40,997 nucleotides of DNA from Curtobacterium sp. Leaf183. GTDB lineage: Bacteria; Actinomycetota; Actinomycetes; Actinomycetales; Microbacteriaceae. The position numbers and the translations under genes are program-made. Location of the stretch: the NCBI RefSeq assembly GCF_001424385.1, contig NZ_LMPO01000009.1, positions 299,494-340,490 of the forward strand. Direction: 5' to 3'. Below, in pieces: positions 30,804 to 39,897 of the stretch. Below the pieces are notes generated by a model. That model had not been told where the DNA came from, searched no databases, and saw only the letters and a list, made by a program, of their open reading frames with translations. How positions within the stretch are numbered: position 1 is the first letter of the stretch; each line of letters begins with the position of its first letter.

Positions 30804-32270
30804 CTACCGGATCCCGCGCATCAGGCGGAGCACCGGCTTGGCACCGATCAGCAGCAGGACGCCGACGACCACGGCGACCAGGCCGAGAACGGTGAAGTAC
30901 GGCGCTTCGTTCGCGGGGTCGTAGTACCTCGACAGCACACCCGTCACCGCGGTGCCGAGCGACACCGACAGGAAGAACAGCGCGACCATCTGCGTCTGGA
31001 ACTTCGGCGGCGCGAGCTTCGTCGCGACGGACTGCCCGATCGGCGAGAGCAGCAGCTCGGCGATCGTGAACACCAGCAGGATGCCGACGAGCACCAGGAC
31101 CGGGGTGCCGTTCCGCCCGGTGCCGACGAACGGCAGGAACAGCAGGAACGCGATGCCCATGATGCCGGTGCCGAGCGCGAACTTCGTCGGCGTGGACGGC
31201 TGCCGGTCGCCGAGCTTGGTCCACAGCGCCGCGAAGACTCCGGACAGGATGATGATCATGATCGGGTTGATCGACTGCACCCACGAGACCGGCATCTCGA
31301 ACGCGCCGATCGACCGGTCGAGCCGCTGGTCGGAGTAGATCGTGACGACGGTGAACTGCTGCTGGTACAGCGACCAGAACACCGCACTGGCGATGAACAG
31401 CGGGATGAAGGCCAGCACCCGGGAGCGCTCGTCGCGGGTGATCCCACTCGTCAGGATGACCACGAAGTAGCCGATCGTGGCCAGGATGACGATCGCGACG
31501 ACGACGGTGGGCAGGTTGCCGACGTTGAGCAGACCGGTCAGCACCGCCGTCACGATGACGGCCAGGCCGATGACCACTCCGACCGCGACGACCGGCCAGC
31601 GCCGGCGGTCGAGCGGGTTCGACACGTGCCGCACGGCGTCGGGGAGGTTGCGCCGACGGATGCCGTACTGCACCAGGCCGGCGGCCATGCCCACCGCGGC
31701 CAGACCGAACCCGAAGTGGAACCCGAGGGAGCTCTGCAGCAGGCCGGTGAGGATGGGCCCGAAGAACGCGCCGATGTTGACGCCGAGGTAGTACAGCGAG
31801 AACCCGGCGTCGCGGCGGGGGTCCTCGCGGGAGTACAGGCTGCCGACGATCGTGGTGGCGGTCGCCTTGAGCCCGCCGGAGCCCAGCGCGATGAGCACCA
31901 GTCCGACGCCGACGCCGGCGACACCGGGGATCAGCGCCAGGGCGATGTGTCCGGCCATCACCACGATGGCGCTGCCGAACAGCGTGCGGTCCGCGCCAAC
32001 CAGCCGGTCCGCGATCCACGCGCCGAGGATCGTGAACAGGTAGACGGCGCCGCCGTACGCACCCATGATCCCCGCGGCGACGGTCCGGTCGACACCGAGG
32101 CCGCCCTCCGTGACCGTGTAGTACATGTAGATGAGGACGATGCCCTGCATCCCGTAGAACGAGAACCGCTCCCACAGCTCGACCGCGAACGGGGTGGAGA
32201 GCTCGAACGGCTGGCCGAAGAAGGTCCGTTCGCGCTTCGTGGGCTGTGGTGCGTCGGTGGTGCGTGACAT
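30804..32270 (-). CDS. POT/PTR family proton-dependent oligopeptide transporter
   Basis: A 488-residue transporter with about 14 transmembrane helices. Motif ELWERFSFYG (ExxERFxYY, residues 31-40) in helix 1 couples proton and peptide. GSGGLKATATTIVGSLY and the FSLYYLGVNIGAFFGPILTG stretch are the PTR2 family signatures. WSLYQQQFTV in the second half is also typical. It imports di- and tripeptides using the proton gradient. The ATG at 32270 has a GGAT-like site; longer frames overlap the divergent promoter region. It adds a second peptide-uptake route to the ABC operon at the left of the window. Confidence 0.93.
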   Translation of the reverse strand: MSRTTDAPQPTKRERTFFGQPFELSTPFAVELWERFSFYGMQGIVLIYMYYTVTEGGLGVDRTVAAGIMGAYGGAVYLFTILGAWIADRLVGADRTLFGSAIVVMAGHIALALIPGVAGVGVGLVLIALGSGGLKATATTIVGSLYSREDPRRDAGFSLYYLGVNIGAFFGPILTGLLQSSLGFHFGFGLAAVGMAAGLVQYGIRRRNLPDAVRHVSNPLDRRRWPVVAVGVVIGLAVIVTAVLTGLLNVGNLPTVVVAIVILATIGYFVVILTSGITRDERSRVLAFIPLFIASAVFWSLYQQQFTVVTIYSDQRLDRSIGAFEMPVSWVQSINPIMIIILSGVFAALWTKLGDRQPSTPTKFALGTGIMGIAFLLFLPFVGTGRNGTPVLVLVGILLVFTIAELLLSPIGQSVATKLAPPKFQTQMVALFFLSVSLGTAVTGVLSRYYDPANEAPYFTVLGLVAVVVGVLLLIGAKPVLRLMRGIR

Positions 32271-32384
32271 GCCATCCAGTGTGCCGGACTCCGGCCTTGT
32301 CGGGTTCCCACCACCGACGCGACCACCTCGGACCCGGGTTTGTCGCGACCGCACCGCTCGCATGCGGCTCCGGGCGGACGTGCA

Positions 32385-32390
32385 TAGCGT
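32385..32390 (+). promoter_or_regulatory. Candidate -10 (TAGCGT) of the acyl-CoA oxidase gene
   Basis: TAGCGT lies 36 bases upstream of the ATG, followed by a short leader with AGGAGG. The -35 region is poor (ATGCGG at 17 bases). Confidence 0.45.
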
Positions 32391-32425
32391 TGGCAGGAGC
32401 AACACCGCTGTTCAGGAGGACACCC

Positions 32426-34537
32426 ATGGTCGACACCGCTTCCAGCACCCGAGCCGGCACCGCCGCGCCGGGCGGCTCCGCACCGAACGCCGATGCCGCT
32501 GGCGACCCCGCGGGCGGGACCCCGACGGCGGGGACCGACACCGACGTCCGCATCGACGTGGACCTGCTCGCCGAGCACCTGCTGGGCCGCTGGGCCGAGG
32601 ACCGTCGGATCTCGCGCAGGCTCGTGCTCGACCCGGCGCTGCACAAGGTCGAGGGACTGACGAACCACGAGCACCGCGTCCGGGCGTTCGACCAGCTCCG
32701 GATCCTGCAGCAGGCGGGTGCCATCCAGCGTCCGTACCCGCCGGAGTTCGGCGGCCAGGACAACCACGGCGGCAACCTGGCGGCGTTCGAGGAGATCACC
32801 ACCGCCGACCCCTCCCTGCAGATCAAGGCCGGCGTGCAGTGGGGCCTGTTCGGCTCCGCCGTCCACCACCTGGGCACGGAGCGCAACCACCGCGAGTTCC
32901 TGCCCGGCATCATCGACTTCTCCGTCCCCGGCTGCTTCGCGATGACCGAGACCGGTCACGGGTCGGACGTCCAGAGCATCGCCACGAGCGCCACCTACGA
33001 CCCGGCGACGCAGGAGTTCGTCGTGCACACCCCCTTCCGTGGCGCGTGGAAGGACTACATCGGCAACGCTGCCCTGCACGGCCGGGCCGCGGTCGTGTTC
33101 GCGAAGCTCGTCACCCGCGGGGTGGACCACGGCGTGCACGCGTTCTACGTCCCGCTGCGCGACGAGGACGGGGTGTTCCTGCCCGGTGTCGGCGGCGAGG
33201 ACGACGGCGTCAAGGGTGGTCTGAACGGGATCGACAACGGCCGCCTGCACTTCGACCACGTCCGGGTCCCGCGCACCAACCTGCTCAACCGGTACGGCGA
33301 CGTCGCCGAGGACGGCGCCTACTCCTCGCCGATCGACTCCCCCGGACGGCGGTTCTTCACCATGCTCGGCACGCTCGTGCAGGGCCGGGTGTCCCTCGAC
33401 GGCGCGGCGGTCGTCGCGCAGAAGGTCGGGCTGCAGATCGCCCTGACCTACGCGATGCACCGCCGGCAGTTCCCGACCGACGGCGGCGACGAGGGCGTCC
33501 TGCTCGACTACGGCCGGCACCAGCGGCGCCTGATCCCCCGCCTGGCAACGGTGTTCGCGCAGTCGTTCGCACACGAGCAGCTGCTCCGCACCTTCGACGA
33601 CGTGTTCAGCGGCCGGCTCGACACCCCGGAGCGCCGCGAGGACCTCGAGACCCAGGCGGCCGCCTTCAAGTCCATGTCGACCTGGTCCGCGCTCGACACC
33701 CTGCAGGAGTGCCGCGAAGCCTGCGGCGGCGCCGGGTTCCTCGCGGAGAACCGCCTGACCAGCCTGCGTGCCGACCTCGACGTCTACGTCACCTTCGAGG
33801 GCGACAACACCGTGCTGCTGCAGCTCGTCGGCAAGCGCCTGCTCACCGACTTCCGGAAGCGTGCGCCGCGGGACGCCGCGTCCACGGCGAAGTTCGTCGC
33901 GGCGCAGGTCGGGGCGAAGCTCGCCGACGCGTCGGGTGTCCGGCGTCTGGGGCAGACGGCGAAGGACCGCGGATCCCTCGCGGCGAGCGTCGCGGACCTG
34001 CGCGACCCTGCCGTGCAGCGGGCACTGCTCGCGGGCCGTGTCGACACCATGGTGACCGAGATCGGTGTGCGCATCGGCTCCGCCGGCAAGGACCGTGCCC
34101 GCGCCGCGAAGCTGCTGAACCGCTCGCAGCACGAGCTCATCGAGGCGGCGAAGGCGCACGCCGAGCTCATGCAGTGGGACGCCTTCACCGCGGCGGTCGA
34201 CGAGGTCGCCCCGGGTGACACCCGCCGCGTGCTGGTCTGGCTGCGTGACCTGTTCGCACTCGGCCTGCTCGAGCAGCACCTCGAGTGGTACCTGGTGCAC
34301 GGCCGGCTGTCGACGCAGCGAGCCCGTGCGGTGTCGGCCTACGCCGACCGGCTCATCGCCCGGTTGCGGCCCGTCGTGCCGCAGCTGCTCGACTCGTTCG
34401 GTTACGAGCCCGGGCACGTCCGCGCGCCGATCGCTCTGGGCGAGGAGCAGGCCCGTCAGGACGAGGCACACGCCTGGTTCGCGGCCGAGCGAGCGGCTGG
34501 TCGACTCCCCGAGCAGGAGAAGAAGCCCCGTCCGTAG
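32426..34537 (+). CDS. Acyl-CoA oxidase / acyl-CoA dehydrogenase family protein (long, ACOX-like)
   Basis: A 703-residue flavoenzyme, longer than the usual 380-residue acyl-CoA dehydrogenase and like peroxisomal-type acyl-CoA oxidases. GCFAMTETGHGSDVQSIAT is the FAD/acyl-CoA signature in the middle domain. LQECREACGGAGFLAENRL and the base YVTFEGDNTVLLQL, with its Glu near residue 458, are the C-terminal oxidase features. The last 200 residues form the second oxidase domain. It would catalyse the first step of fatty-acid beta-oxidation, passing electrons to oxygen. The first about 40 residues are low complexity (Gly, Ala, Thr, Pro). AGGAGG at good spacing supports the ATG. Divergent from the POT gene, convergent with csrA. 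Confidence 0.9.
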   Translation: MVDTASSTRAGTAAPGGSAPNADAAGDPAGGTPTAGTDTDVRIDVDLLAEHLLGRWAEDRRISRRLVLDPALHKVEGLTNHEHRVRAFDQLRILQQAGAIQRPYPPEFGGQDNHGGNLAAFEEITTADPSLQIKAGVQWGLFGSAVHHLGTERNHREFLPGIIDFSVPGCFAMTETGHGSDVQSIATSATYDPATQEFVVHTPFRGAWKDYIGNAALHGRAAVVFAKLVTRGVDHGVHAFYVPLRDEDGVFLPGVGGEDDGVKGGLNGIDNGRLHFDHVRVPRTNLLNRYGDVAEDGAYSSPIDSPGRRFFTMLGTLVQGRVSLDGAAVVAQKVGLQIALTYAMHRRQFPTDGGDEGVLLDYGRHQRRLIPRLATVFAQSFAHEQLLRTFDDVFSGRLDTPERREDLETQAAAFKSMSTWSALDTLQECREACGGAGFLAENRLTSLRADLDVYVTFEGDNTVLLQLVGKRLLTDFRKRAPRDAASTAKFVAAQVGAKLADASGVRRLGQTAKDRGSLAASVADLRDPAVQRALLAGRVDTMVTEIGVRIGSAGKDRARAAKLLNRSQHELIEAAKAHAELMQWDAFTAAVDEVAPGDTRRVLVWLRDLFALGLLEQHLEWYLVHGRLSTQRARAVSAYADRLIARLRPVVPQLLDSFGYEPGHVRAPIALGEEQARQDEAHAWFAAERAAGRLPEQEKKPRP

Positions 34538-34555
34538 GGACAGTCGCACCCCCGC

Positions 34556-34595
34556 ACGCACATCGCGCCCCGGTCCCCCGGGGCGCGATGTGCGT
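34556..34595. terminator. Bidirectional intrinsic-type terminator
   Basis: A perfect 18-bp stem (from ACGCACATCGCG to its complement) around a TCCC loop, between the convergent acyl-CoA oxidase and csrA genes. Both strands lack long T-tracts, as is common in GC-rich actinobacteria. A partial third copy of the arm (GGGCGCGATG) follows at about 34600-34610. Confidence 0.85.
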
Positions 34596-34611
34596 CACGG
34601 GGCGCGATGCA

Positions 34612-34905
34612 TCACTCGTCCGACGGCGACGAAGCAGTCGAAGCAGACGACGGCGACGGCGCAGCCCCGCCGAGCGCCGCCCGCAGGCGGGCCTCGGCGT
34701 CGTCCGGCGTCACACCGGCAGCGGCCTGCGCCGCCTCGACGTTCGCCTCGGTCACCGCGCGGACGACCTCTTCGCGCTGGATCTTCACACCGCGGGGTGC
34801 ATCGATGCCGATGCGCACGCCGTCCCCCCGGGAGTCGAGCACCGTGATGACGATGTCGTCACCGATGAGGATCCGCTCGCCGACCTTCCGCGTGAGTACC
34901 AGCAC
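34612..34905 (-). CDS. csrA: Carbon storage regulator CsrA with extended C-terminal tail
   Basis: A 97-residue RNA-binding protein. The N-terminus MLVLTRKVGERILIGDDI and the core VRIGIDAPRGVKIQREEV are the CsrA/RsmA fold, and the conserved Arg of the RNA-binding edge is present. It binds GGA motifs in mRNA leaders and, in flagellated bacteria, represses flagellin translation. Usual length is 60-75, and here an Ala/Ser/Pro-rich tail of about 30 residues is added. GTG start (34905). It follows the flhF-like gene by 46 bases and so ends the flagellar export operon. Its antagonist FliW is not in this window. Confidence 0.93.
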   Translation of the reverse strand: MLVLTRKVGERILIGDDIVITVLDSRGDGVRIGIDAPRGVKIQREEVVRAVTEANVEAAQAAAGVTPDDAEARLRAALGGAAPSPSSASTASSPSDE

Positions 34906-34951
34906 CCGCTCAGCCTAACCACCGAGCGGGGCAGCGCGTCGCAGCGGCACG

Positions 34952-35899
34952 TCAGAGCACGTGCACGGGCAGCCCCAGCGTGTGCACGGTGTCCGGCGTC
35001 GCCGTCTCGGACGTGCCGATCGCCACGATGCCCGCGACTGCCACCGCGCTCGTCACGGACGACACCATCGCCACGCTGTCCTCGTGCTTGCGTCCCGCGT
35101 CCACCACGACCCACACCTGGTCCGGCACGAGACCCGCCAGTGCCGCTCGGTCGTCCCACCCCGCGAACCCGAGCAGGGCGTGTCCCTGGCGGACGCCCTC
35201 GGCTCGCGCGAGGATCCCGCCGCGGCGGTCCTGGGCGTCCGTCCCGTGCAGCCCGTGGCGCGCGGCGAAGGCGCCCGCGGCCGCGTCGACGTCCCGCATC
35301 CGCCCGACCAGCAGCACGAGGTCGCCGTCGGACGACAGCACGGCCGGCACCGGCGCCCGCACCGCGGCCGGCGCGGGGCGCGGCACGAGTGCGACGACGT
35401 CGGCGAGGGTGGACGAGCCTCCTGGCAGACCGGCGGTGCCGGACGGGAGGCCCGGTGCGGCACCCACGGGCGCGCCGGCGTCCGTCGCGTCGGGGCCGTC
35501 CAGGGCCTCGAGCGCGACCAGCGTCGGCGGCGGCGTCGGCGCGATCCCGTCCGCGACGAACCCGTCGAGCACCGACGCGAAGGCGTCGGCTCGGGCCGTC
35601 GACGTGCCGTCGGCGCCCGCGATGCGGGCCTCGGCCGCCTCGGCGTCGGCCAGGAGCGCCGCGATGCCGATGCGCTGCACCGGACCGTCGGCGATCGCGA
35701 TCCGTGCGACGGGCGGGTCCGACGCCGCCGGGACCTCGACGGTCGCCTCGACGTGGGCCTTGCGGAACAGCCCGCCGATGCCGCCGCTCGTGACCCGCTC
35801 GGCGCTGACGATCCGCGCGCCCGGCCCGAACTCGGTGCGGACGGCGACGCGGAGGTCGTCGAGCGTGGCGGCGCTACGCTGCAATCGGGTCGGCGGCAC
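34952..35899 (-). CDS. FlhF-like protein with degenerate GTPase domain
   Basis: A 315-residue protein directly after flhA. Its N-terminus (about 10-55) matches the FlhF start: TLDDLRVAVRTEFGPGARIV, then GGIGGLFRKAHVEATVEV. The middle is an Ala/Pro-rich linker. The C-terminal part corresponds to the NG domain of SRP-type GTPases, but the P-loop is replaced by LVLLVGRMRDVDAAAG with no GKT. G3 survives only as VVVDAGRKHED, and the end IVAIGTSETATPDTV with LGLPVHVL keeps the outline of the G4 region without TKxD. It should not bind GTP normally. GTG 35899 has GGGAG upstream and overlaps the flhA end by about 26 bases; no better start exists. Confidence 0.7.
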   Translation of the reverse strand: MPPTRLQRSAATLDDLRVAVRTEFGPGARIVSAERVTSGGIGGLFRKAHVEATVEVPAASDPPVARIAIADGPVQRIGIAALLADAEAAEARIAGADGTSTARADAFASVLDGFVADGIAPTPPPTLVALEALDGPDATDAGAPVGAAPGLPSGTAGLPGGSSTLADVVALVPRPAPAAVRAPVPAVLSSDGDLVLLVGRMRDVDAAAGAFAARHGLHGTDAQDRRGGILARAEGVRQGHALLGFAGWDDRAALAGLVPDQVWVVVDAGRKHEDSVAMVSSVTSAVAVAGIVAIGTSETATPDTVHTLGLPVHVL

Positions 35900-37928
35900 G
35901 GACCACTCCCACGGTCTCGATGGTGGAGCCCGCGGCGGTGGCCTCCTGGTAGGAGAGCACCGGCAGGCCGTTCGACTGGGCCGACACCATGCGGTGGACG
36001 GCCGGGCGGAGCTGCGGGGCACAGACGAGCACGGCGGAGAGCCCCTGCTCCTCGACACTGTGGACCGCGTCGCGGACGGACCCGAGGACCTGCTCGATGC
36101 GGTGGGCGTCGAGCATGATCTGCGAGCCCTGTTCCGACGGCCGCAGGCCCTCGAGCATCGACTGCTCGAGCAGCGGGTCGATCATGATGACGCGGAGCAC
36201 GCCGTCGTCCAGGTGGCGGGCCGGCAGCGCGGGACCGAGCGCGGCGCGAGCGGCCTCGACCAGGCCCTCAGGGTCGGTGGAGACCTTCGCCCGCAGGGTC
36301 AGCGCCTCGCAGATGCGGCCGAGGTCGTTGATCGGGACGCGCTCGACCAGGAGCCCCTGCAGGACACGCTGGAGCTCGGCCATCGAGAGCATCCCGGGCA
36401 CGAGCTCCTCGACCGCGGCGGGGTTCACCTGCTTGACGCCCTCGGTCAGCACCTTGACGTCCTCGCGGGTGAGCAGCCGCGCGGCGTTGTCCCCGATGAC
36501 GGCCTGCAGGTGCGTGACGAGCACGGACACACGGTCGATGACGGTCGCACCGGTCATCTCTGCGGCGTGGCGGAGCTCGGCGGGGACCCACTTGCCGGCG
36601 AGGCCGAACACGGGCTCGACCGTCGCGTCACCCGGGAGCCCCTCGAGCTGGTCGCCGAGCGCCAGCACGCTCCGTGCGGGCGCGGTGCCCCGGCCGGCCT
36701 CGACGCCGGCGATGCGGATGGCGTACGTCGACGGCGGCAGCTCGATGCTGTCGCGCGTGCGGACCGGCGGCACGACGACGCCCATGTCGACGGCGATCTT
36801 CCGGCGGAGCGCGCGGACCCGGCCGAGCAGGTCGTCGGAGGCACCGGAGACCATGTCGACCAGGTCGGGCGCGAGCAGGATCTCGAGGGCGTGGACCCGC
36901 ATCTGCTCGACGAGGTCCTCGGGGGTGTCGCCGGTCGGTGCGACGGCCGCCAGGGCCCGCTGCTGTTCGGCCGCCTGCTCGGCGCGGGCCGCGTTCCGTC
37001 CGATCCGCCACCCCGTGAACAGCAGCGTGCCGCCGACGAGCAGGAAGGGCAGGATCGGCATGCCCGGGATGAAGCCCATCGCGATCGCGGCGACACCGGC
37101 GATGAGCAGCGCGTTCTTCGACTGGCCGAGCTGGGTGGCCGCGGACGACCCCATCTCGGACTCGGCACCGGAACGCGTCACGATCATGCCGGTCGAGACG
37201 GCCATGAGCAGGGCCGGGATCTGCGTGACGAGCCCGTCGCCGATCGTCAGGATGCCGTACTTCGACAGGGCGTCGGTGACGGAGAGCCCGTTCTGCAGCA
37301 TCCCGATCGCGATGCCGCCGATGAGGTTGATGACGATGATCAGGATGCCGGCGATGGCGTCGCCCTTGACGAACTTCGACGCGCCGTCCATCGAGCCGTA
37401 GAAGTCCGCCTCGGCGGAGACCGACGCACGGCGCTCCTTCGCCTGTTCGTCGGTGATGAGTCCGGCGTTCAGGTCCGCGTCGATCGCCATCTGCTTGCCC
37501 GGCATCGCGTCGAGCGTGAAGCGCGCGCCGACCTCGGCGACGCGCTCGGCGCCCTTCGTGACGACGACGAACTGGATGACGATGAGGATGAGGAAGATGA
37601 CCGCGCCGATGATGATCGACCCGGACACCGCGACGTGGCCGAACGCCTGGATGACGTCGCCGGCGAAGCCCTCGCCGAGCACCAGACGGGTGGACGCGAC
37701 GTTGAGACCGAGGCGGAACAGCGTCGCGACGAGCAGCAGCGACGGGAACACCGAGAAGTCGAGGGGCTTCTTGACGAACAGCGTCGTCAGCAGGATCACC
37801 AGCGCCAGCAGGATGTTGCAGATGATCAGGAAGTCGAGCAGGAACGACGGCACCGGCAGGATCAGCAGCAGGATGATGCCGACGACGGCGACCGGGACGG
37901 CGAGCTTCGGCAGGTCCGTGCGGTTCAT
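35874..37928 (-). CDS. flhA: Flagellar biosynthesis protein FlhA
   Basis: A 684-residue membrane protein. It has eight predicted helices in the first 310 residues. NVASTRLVLGEG and the cytoplasmic FHIPEP-like loop GARFTLDAMPGKQMAIDADLNAG are the FlhA/LcrD signature (normally RFTLDAMPGKQMAID). The large C-terminal cytoplasmic domain forms the nonameric ring that receives substrates. It is the core of the export gate with FlhB, FliP, FliQ and FliR. Its ATG overlaps the flhB stop (ATGA), and its stop precedes the flhF-like start. Confidence 0.96.
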   Translation of the reverse strand: MNRTDLPKLAVPVAVVGIILLLILPVPSFLLDFLIICNILLALVILLTTLFVKKPLDFSVFPSLLLVATLFRLGLNVASTRLVLGEGFAGDVIQAFGHVAVSGSIIIGAVIFLILIVIQFVVVTKGAERVAEVGARFTLDAMPGKQMAIDADLNAGLITDEQAKERRASVSAEADFYGSMDGASKFVKGDAIAGILIIVINLIGGIAIGMLQNGLSVTDALSKYGILTIGDGLVTQIPALLMAVSTGMIVTRSGAESEMGSSAATQLGQSKNALLIAGVAAIAMGFIPGMPILPFLLVGGTLLFTGWRIGRNAARAEQAAEQQRALAAVAPTGDTPEDLVEQMRVHALEILLAPDLVDMVSGASDDLLGRVRALRRKIAVDMGVVVPPVRTRDSIELPPSTYAIRIAGVEAGRGTAPARSVLALGDQLEGLPGDATVEPVFGLAGKWVPAELRHAAEMTGATVIDRVSVLVTHLQAVIGDNAARLLTREDVKVLTEGVKQVNPAAVEELVPGMLSMAELQRVLQGLLVERVPINDLGRICEALTLRAKVSTDPEGLVEAARAALGPALPARHLDDGVLRVIMIDPLLEQSMLEGLRPSEQGSQIMLDAHRIEQVLGSVRDAVHSVEEQGLSAVLVCAPQLRPAVHRMVSAQSNGLPVLSYQEATAAGSTIETVGVVRAADPIAA

Positions 37929-39124
37929 GCGGGGACTCCCTGGGTGGGTTCGGGCTGGTGTCGTGCGGGCCGGAGTCGGCGGGGCCGGAGGTCCCCGGTC
38001 AGGGTGGCCGGGTCGATGACCGTGGCGACCTCGGCCGGGGTGGTGGGTCGGGGCGGGGCGTGGGTGCCCGCGTGGGTGCCGGCGGCCTTGAGCGTCATGA
38101 CGAACGACAGCACGCGGGCGACCGGCGTGTAGAGGTCGACGGGCACCTCGTGGCCGAGCTCGCACGCGGCGTGCAGTGCCCGGGTGAGCGGGACGTCGCG
38201 GACGATCGGCACGCGGGCCTCGAGCGCGCGCTCGCGGATGAGCACGGCGACGGGCCCGGCTCCCTTCGCGACGACGCGCGGCGCGGACTTGCCGGGTTCG
38301 TACTTGAGGGCCACCGCGTAGTGCGTCGGGTTGGTCATCACGACGTCCGCACCGGGGATCGCCTGGATCATCCGGTTCCGGCTCATCGCGAGCTGTCGGG
38401 AACGCCGCTGCCCCTTGACGAACGGGTCGCCGTCAGACTGCTTGTTCTCGTCCTTGACCTCGCGCTTGGTCATCATCGTGCGCTTGCGGTTCCGGCGGAT
38501 GACGACGAACACGTCGAGCGCCGCGAGCACCAGACCGGCGGCGATCGCGGCGCGCAGCAGGGTGCCGGCGCCCTCGCCCGCGGCGGCGAGGACGGCCGTC
38601 AGCGGCAGGGACCCGCTGGTCATGAGCACGGGGACGAGTCCCTGCACGGCGAACCAGAGCACGAGACCGACGACCGCGGTCTTCACGAGGGCCTTCACGC
38701 CGTTCCAGAGCGCCTGCATGCCGAACACGCGCTTGACGCCCTGCACGGGGTCGAAGTGCTCGGGCGTCGGGGCGAGCGAGCGCATGTGCACACCGCCCTG
38801 CGCCACCGCTGCGGCCGTGACCGCGACGAGGACGACCAGCAGCATCGGGCCGATCGTGGCGCCGATGGACCCCATCGCGTCGTCGAACACCCCGCGCATC
38901 GTGCCGATCGTGGGGTCGGCGATGACGACCCGGACGGCGTCGAGCTGCGCCTGCCCGGCGGCAGCCGCACGGCCGATCGTCGCGGGCACCACGAGGGCCG
39001 CGGCGGCGATGCCGATCCACGCGCCGAGGTCCTGGGAGCGGCCGAGCTGGCCCTTCCTGTGGACCTCGCGCATCCGCTTGTCGGTGGCCTTCTCGGACTT
39101 CTCACCGCTGTCGGACATGCTCAC
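37925..39124 (-). CDS. flhB: Flagellar biosynthesis protein FlhB
   Basis: A 399-residue export-gate protein. N-terminal basic segment KATDKRMREVHRKGQLGRSQ is characteristic. Four helices follow, then the cytoplasmic domain with the autocleavage site NPTH (Asn265-Pro266) in VMTNPTHYAVALKYEPG. The C-terminal extension (about 345-399) is Pro, Arg and Thr-rich, longer than usual. It switches substrate specificity from hook to filament. GTG at 39124 overlaps the fliR stop; the ATG two codons later is possible. Confidence 0.96.
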   Translation of the reverse strand: MSMSDSGEKSEKATDKRMREVHRKGQLGRSQDLGAWIGIAAAALVVPATIGRAAAAGQAQLDAVRVVIADPTIGTMRGVFDDAMGSIGATIGPMLLVVLVAVTAAAVAQGGVHMRSLAPTPEHFDPVQGVKRVFGMQALWNGVKALVKTAVVGLVLWFAVQGLVPVLMTSGSLPLTAVLAAAGEGAGTLLRAAIAAGLVLAALDVFVVIRRNRKRTMMTKREVKDENKQSDGDPFVKGQRRSRQLAMSRNRMIQAIPGADVVMTNPTHYAVALKYEPGKSAPRVVAKGAGPVAVLIRERALEARVPIVRDVPLTRALHAACELGHEVPVDLYTPVARVLSFVMTLKAAGTHAGTHAPPRPTTPAEVATVIDPATLTGDLRPRRLRPARHQPEPTQGVPA

Positions 39125-39897
39125 CCCCTCCCCGAGATCGCCTGCACGGCGTCCCCGGTCAGGCTCGACACGACCGCGGGCAGCGCCATGAAGAGCGCGC
39201 CGGCGAAGATGACGGACAGCCCGATCTTGATCGGGAAGCCCATCTGGAAGGCGTTGAGCGCGGGGGCGACGCGCGTCAGCAGCCCGAGTCCGACGTCGGC
39301 GAGGAACAGCACGACGACCAGCGGTCCGGCGATCTGCAGCGTGGCCAGGAACATCTGCGACAGCGCGGCGACGAGCAGCCCGGCGACGCCGCCGAGGGCG
39401 AAGGACCCGACGTGCCCGGTGCCGTCGACGAGCGGGACGGCGTCGAACGAGCGGACGAGCCCGCCGACGATGAGCTGGTACCCGCCGGAGGCGAACAGCA
39501 GCGCGAGCGAGGCCATCTGGAACAGGCGCGTGAACTGCGCGCCGTTGACCTGGGACTGCGGGTCGTAGGCCTGGGCGAGCGTGAATCCGCCGAACAGGTC
39601 GATGAGCGCGCCGGCGGACTGCACCGCGGCGAACACCAGGTACACCAGGAAGCCGAGCACCAGGCCGACGGCGAGCTGGGTGACGAGCGCGACCAGGAAG
39701 GGGCCGGTGTCGAGCGAGACGTACCCGGCGGTGACCCGCGGTGCGACGCCGACGGCCAGGCCGAGCGCGAGGATGAGCTTCACCGTCGCCGGGAACGCCT
39801 TGTACGAGAACGGCGGGGCGATCAGGAAGAACGCGATCATGCGCACCCCGGCGAGCATGGTGCCCTCGAGCGCGTTGAAGTCGATGGCCAGTTCCAT
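39121..39897 (-). CDS. fliR: Flagellar biosynthetic protein FliR
   Basis: A 258-residue multi-pass membrane protein. PPFSYKAFPATVKLILALGLA and VQSAGALIDLFGGFTLAQAYDPQ match FliR/SpaR, as does GPLVVVLFLADVGLGLLTRVAP. It forms the core of the export gate with FliP and FliQ. The ATG at 39897 lies within the fliQ stop (TGATG), and the flhB start overlaps its end. Confidence 0.95.
   Translation of the reverse strand: MELAIDFNALEGTMLAGVRMIAFFLIAPPFSYKAFPATVKLILALGLAVGVAPRVTAGYVSLDTGPFLVALVTQLAVGLVLGFLVYLVFAAVQSAGALIDLFGGFTLAQAYDPQSQVNGAQFTRLFQMASLALLFASGGYQLIVGGLVRSFDAVPLVDGTGHVGSFALGGVAGLLVAALSQMFLATLQIAGPLVVVLFLADVGLGLLTRVAPALNAFQMGFPIKIGLSVIFAGALFMALPAVVSSLTGDAVQAISGRG

Noticed and set aside
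34980-38132. A 1050-codon open frame on the plus strand antisense to flhA and its neighbours
   Set aside because: It is a GC-bias shadow: composition is His/Asp/Arg rich, with no domain, and flhA on the other strand is unmistakable.
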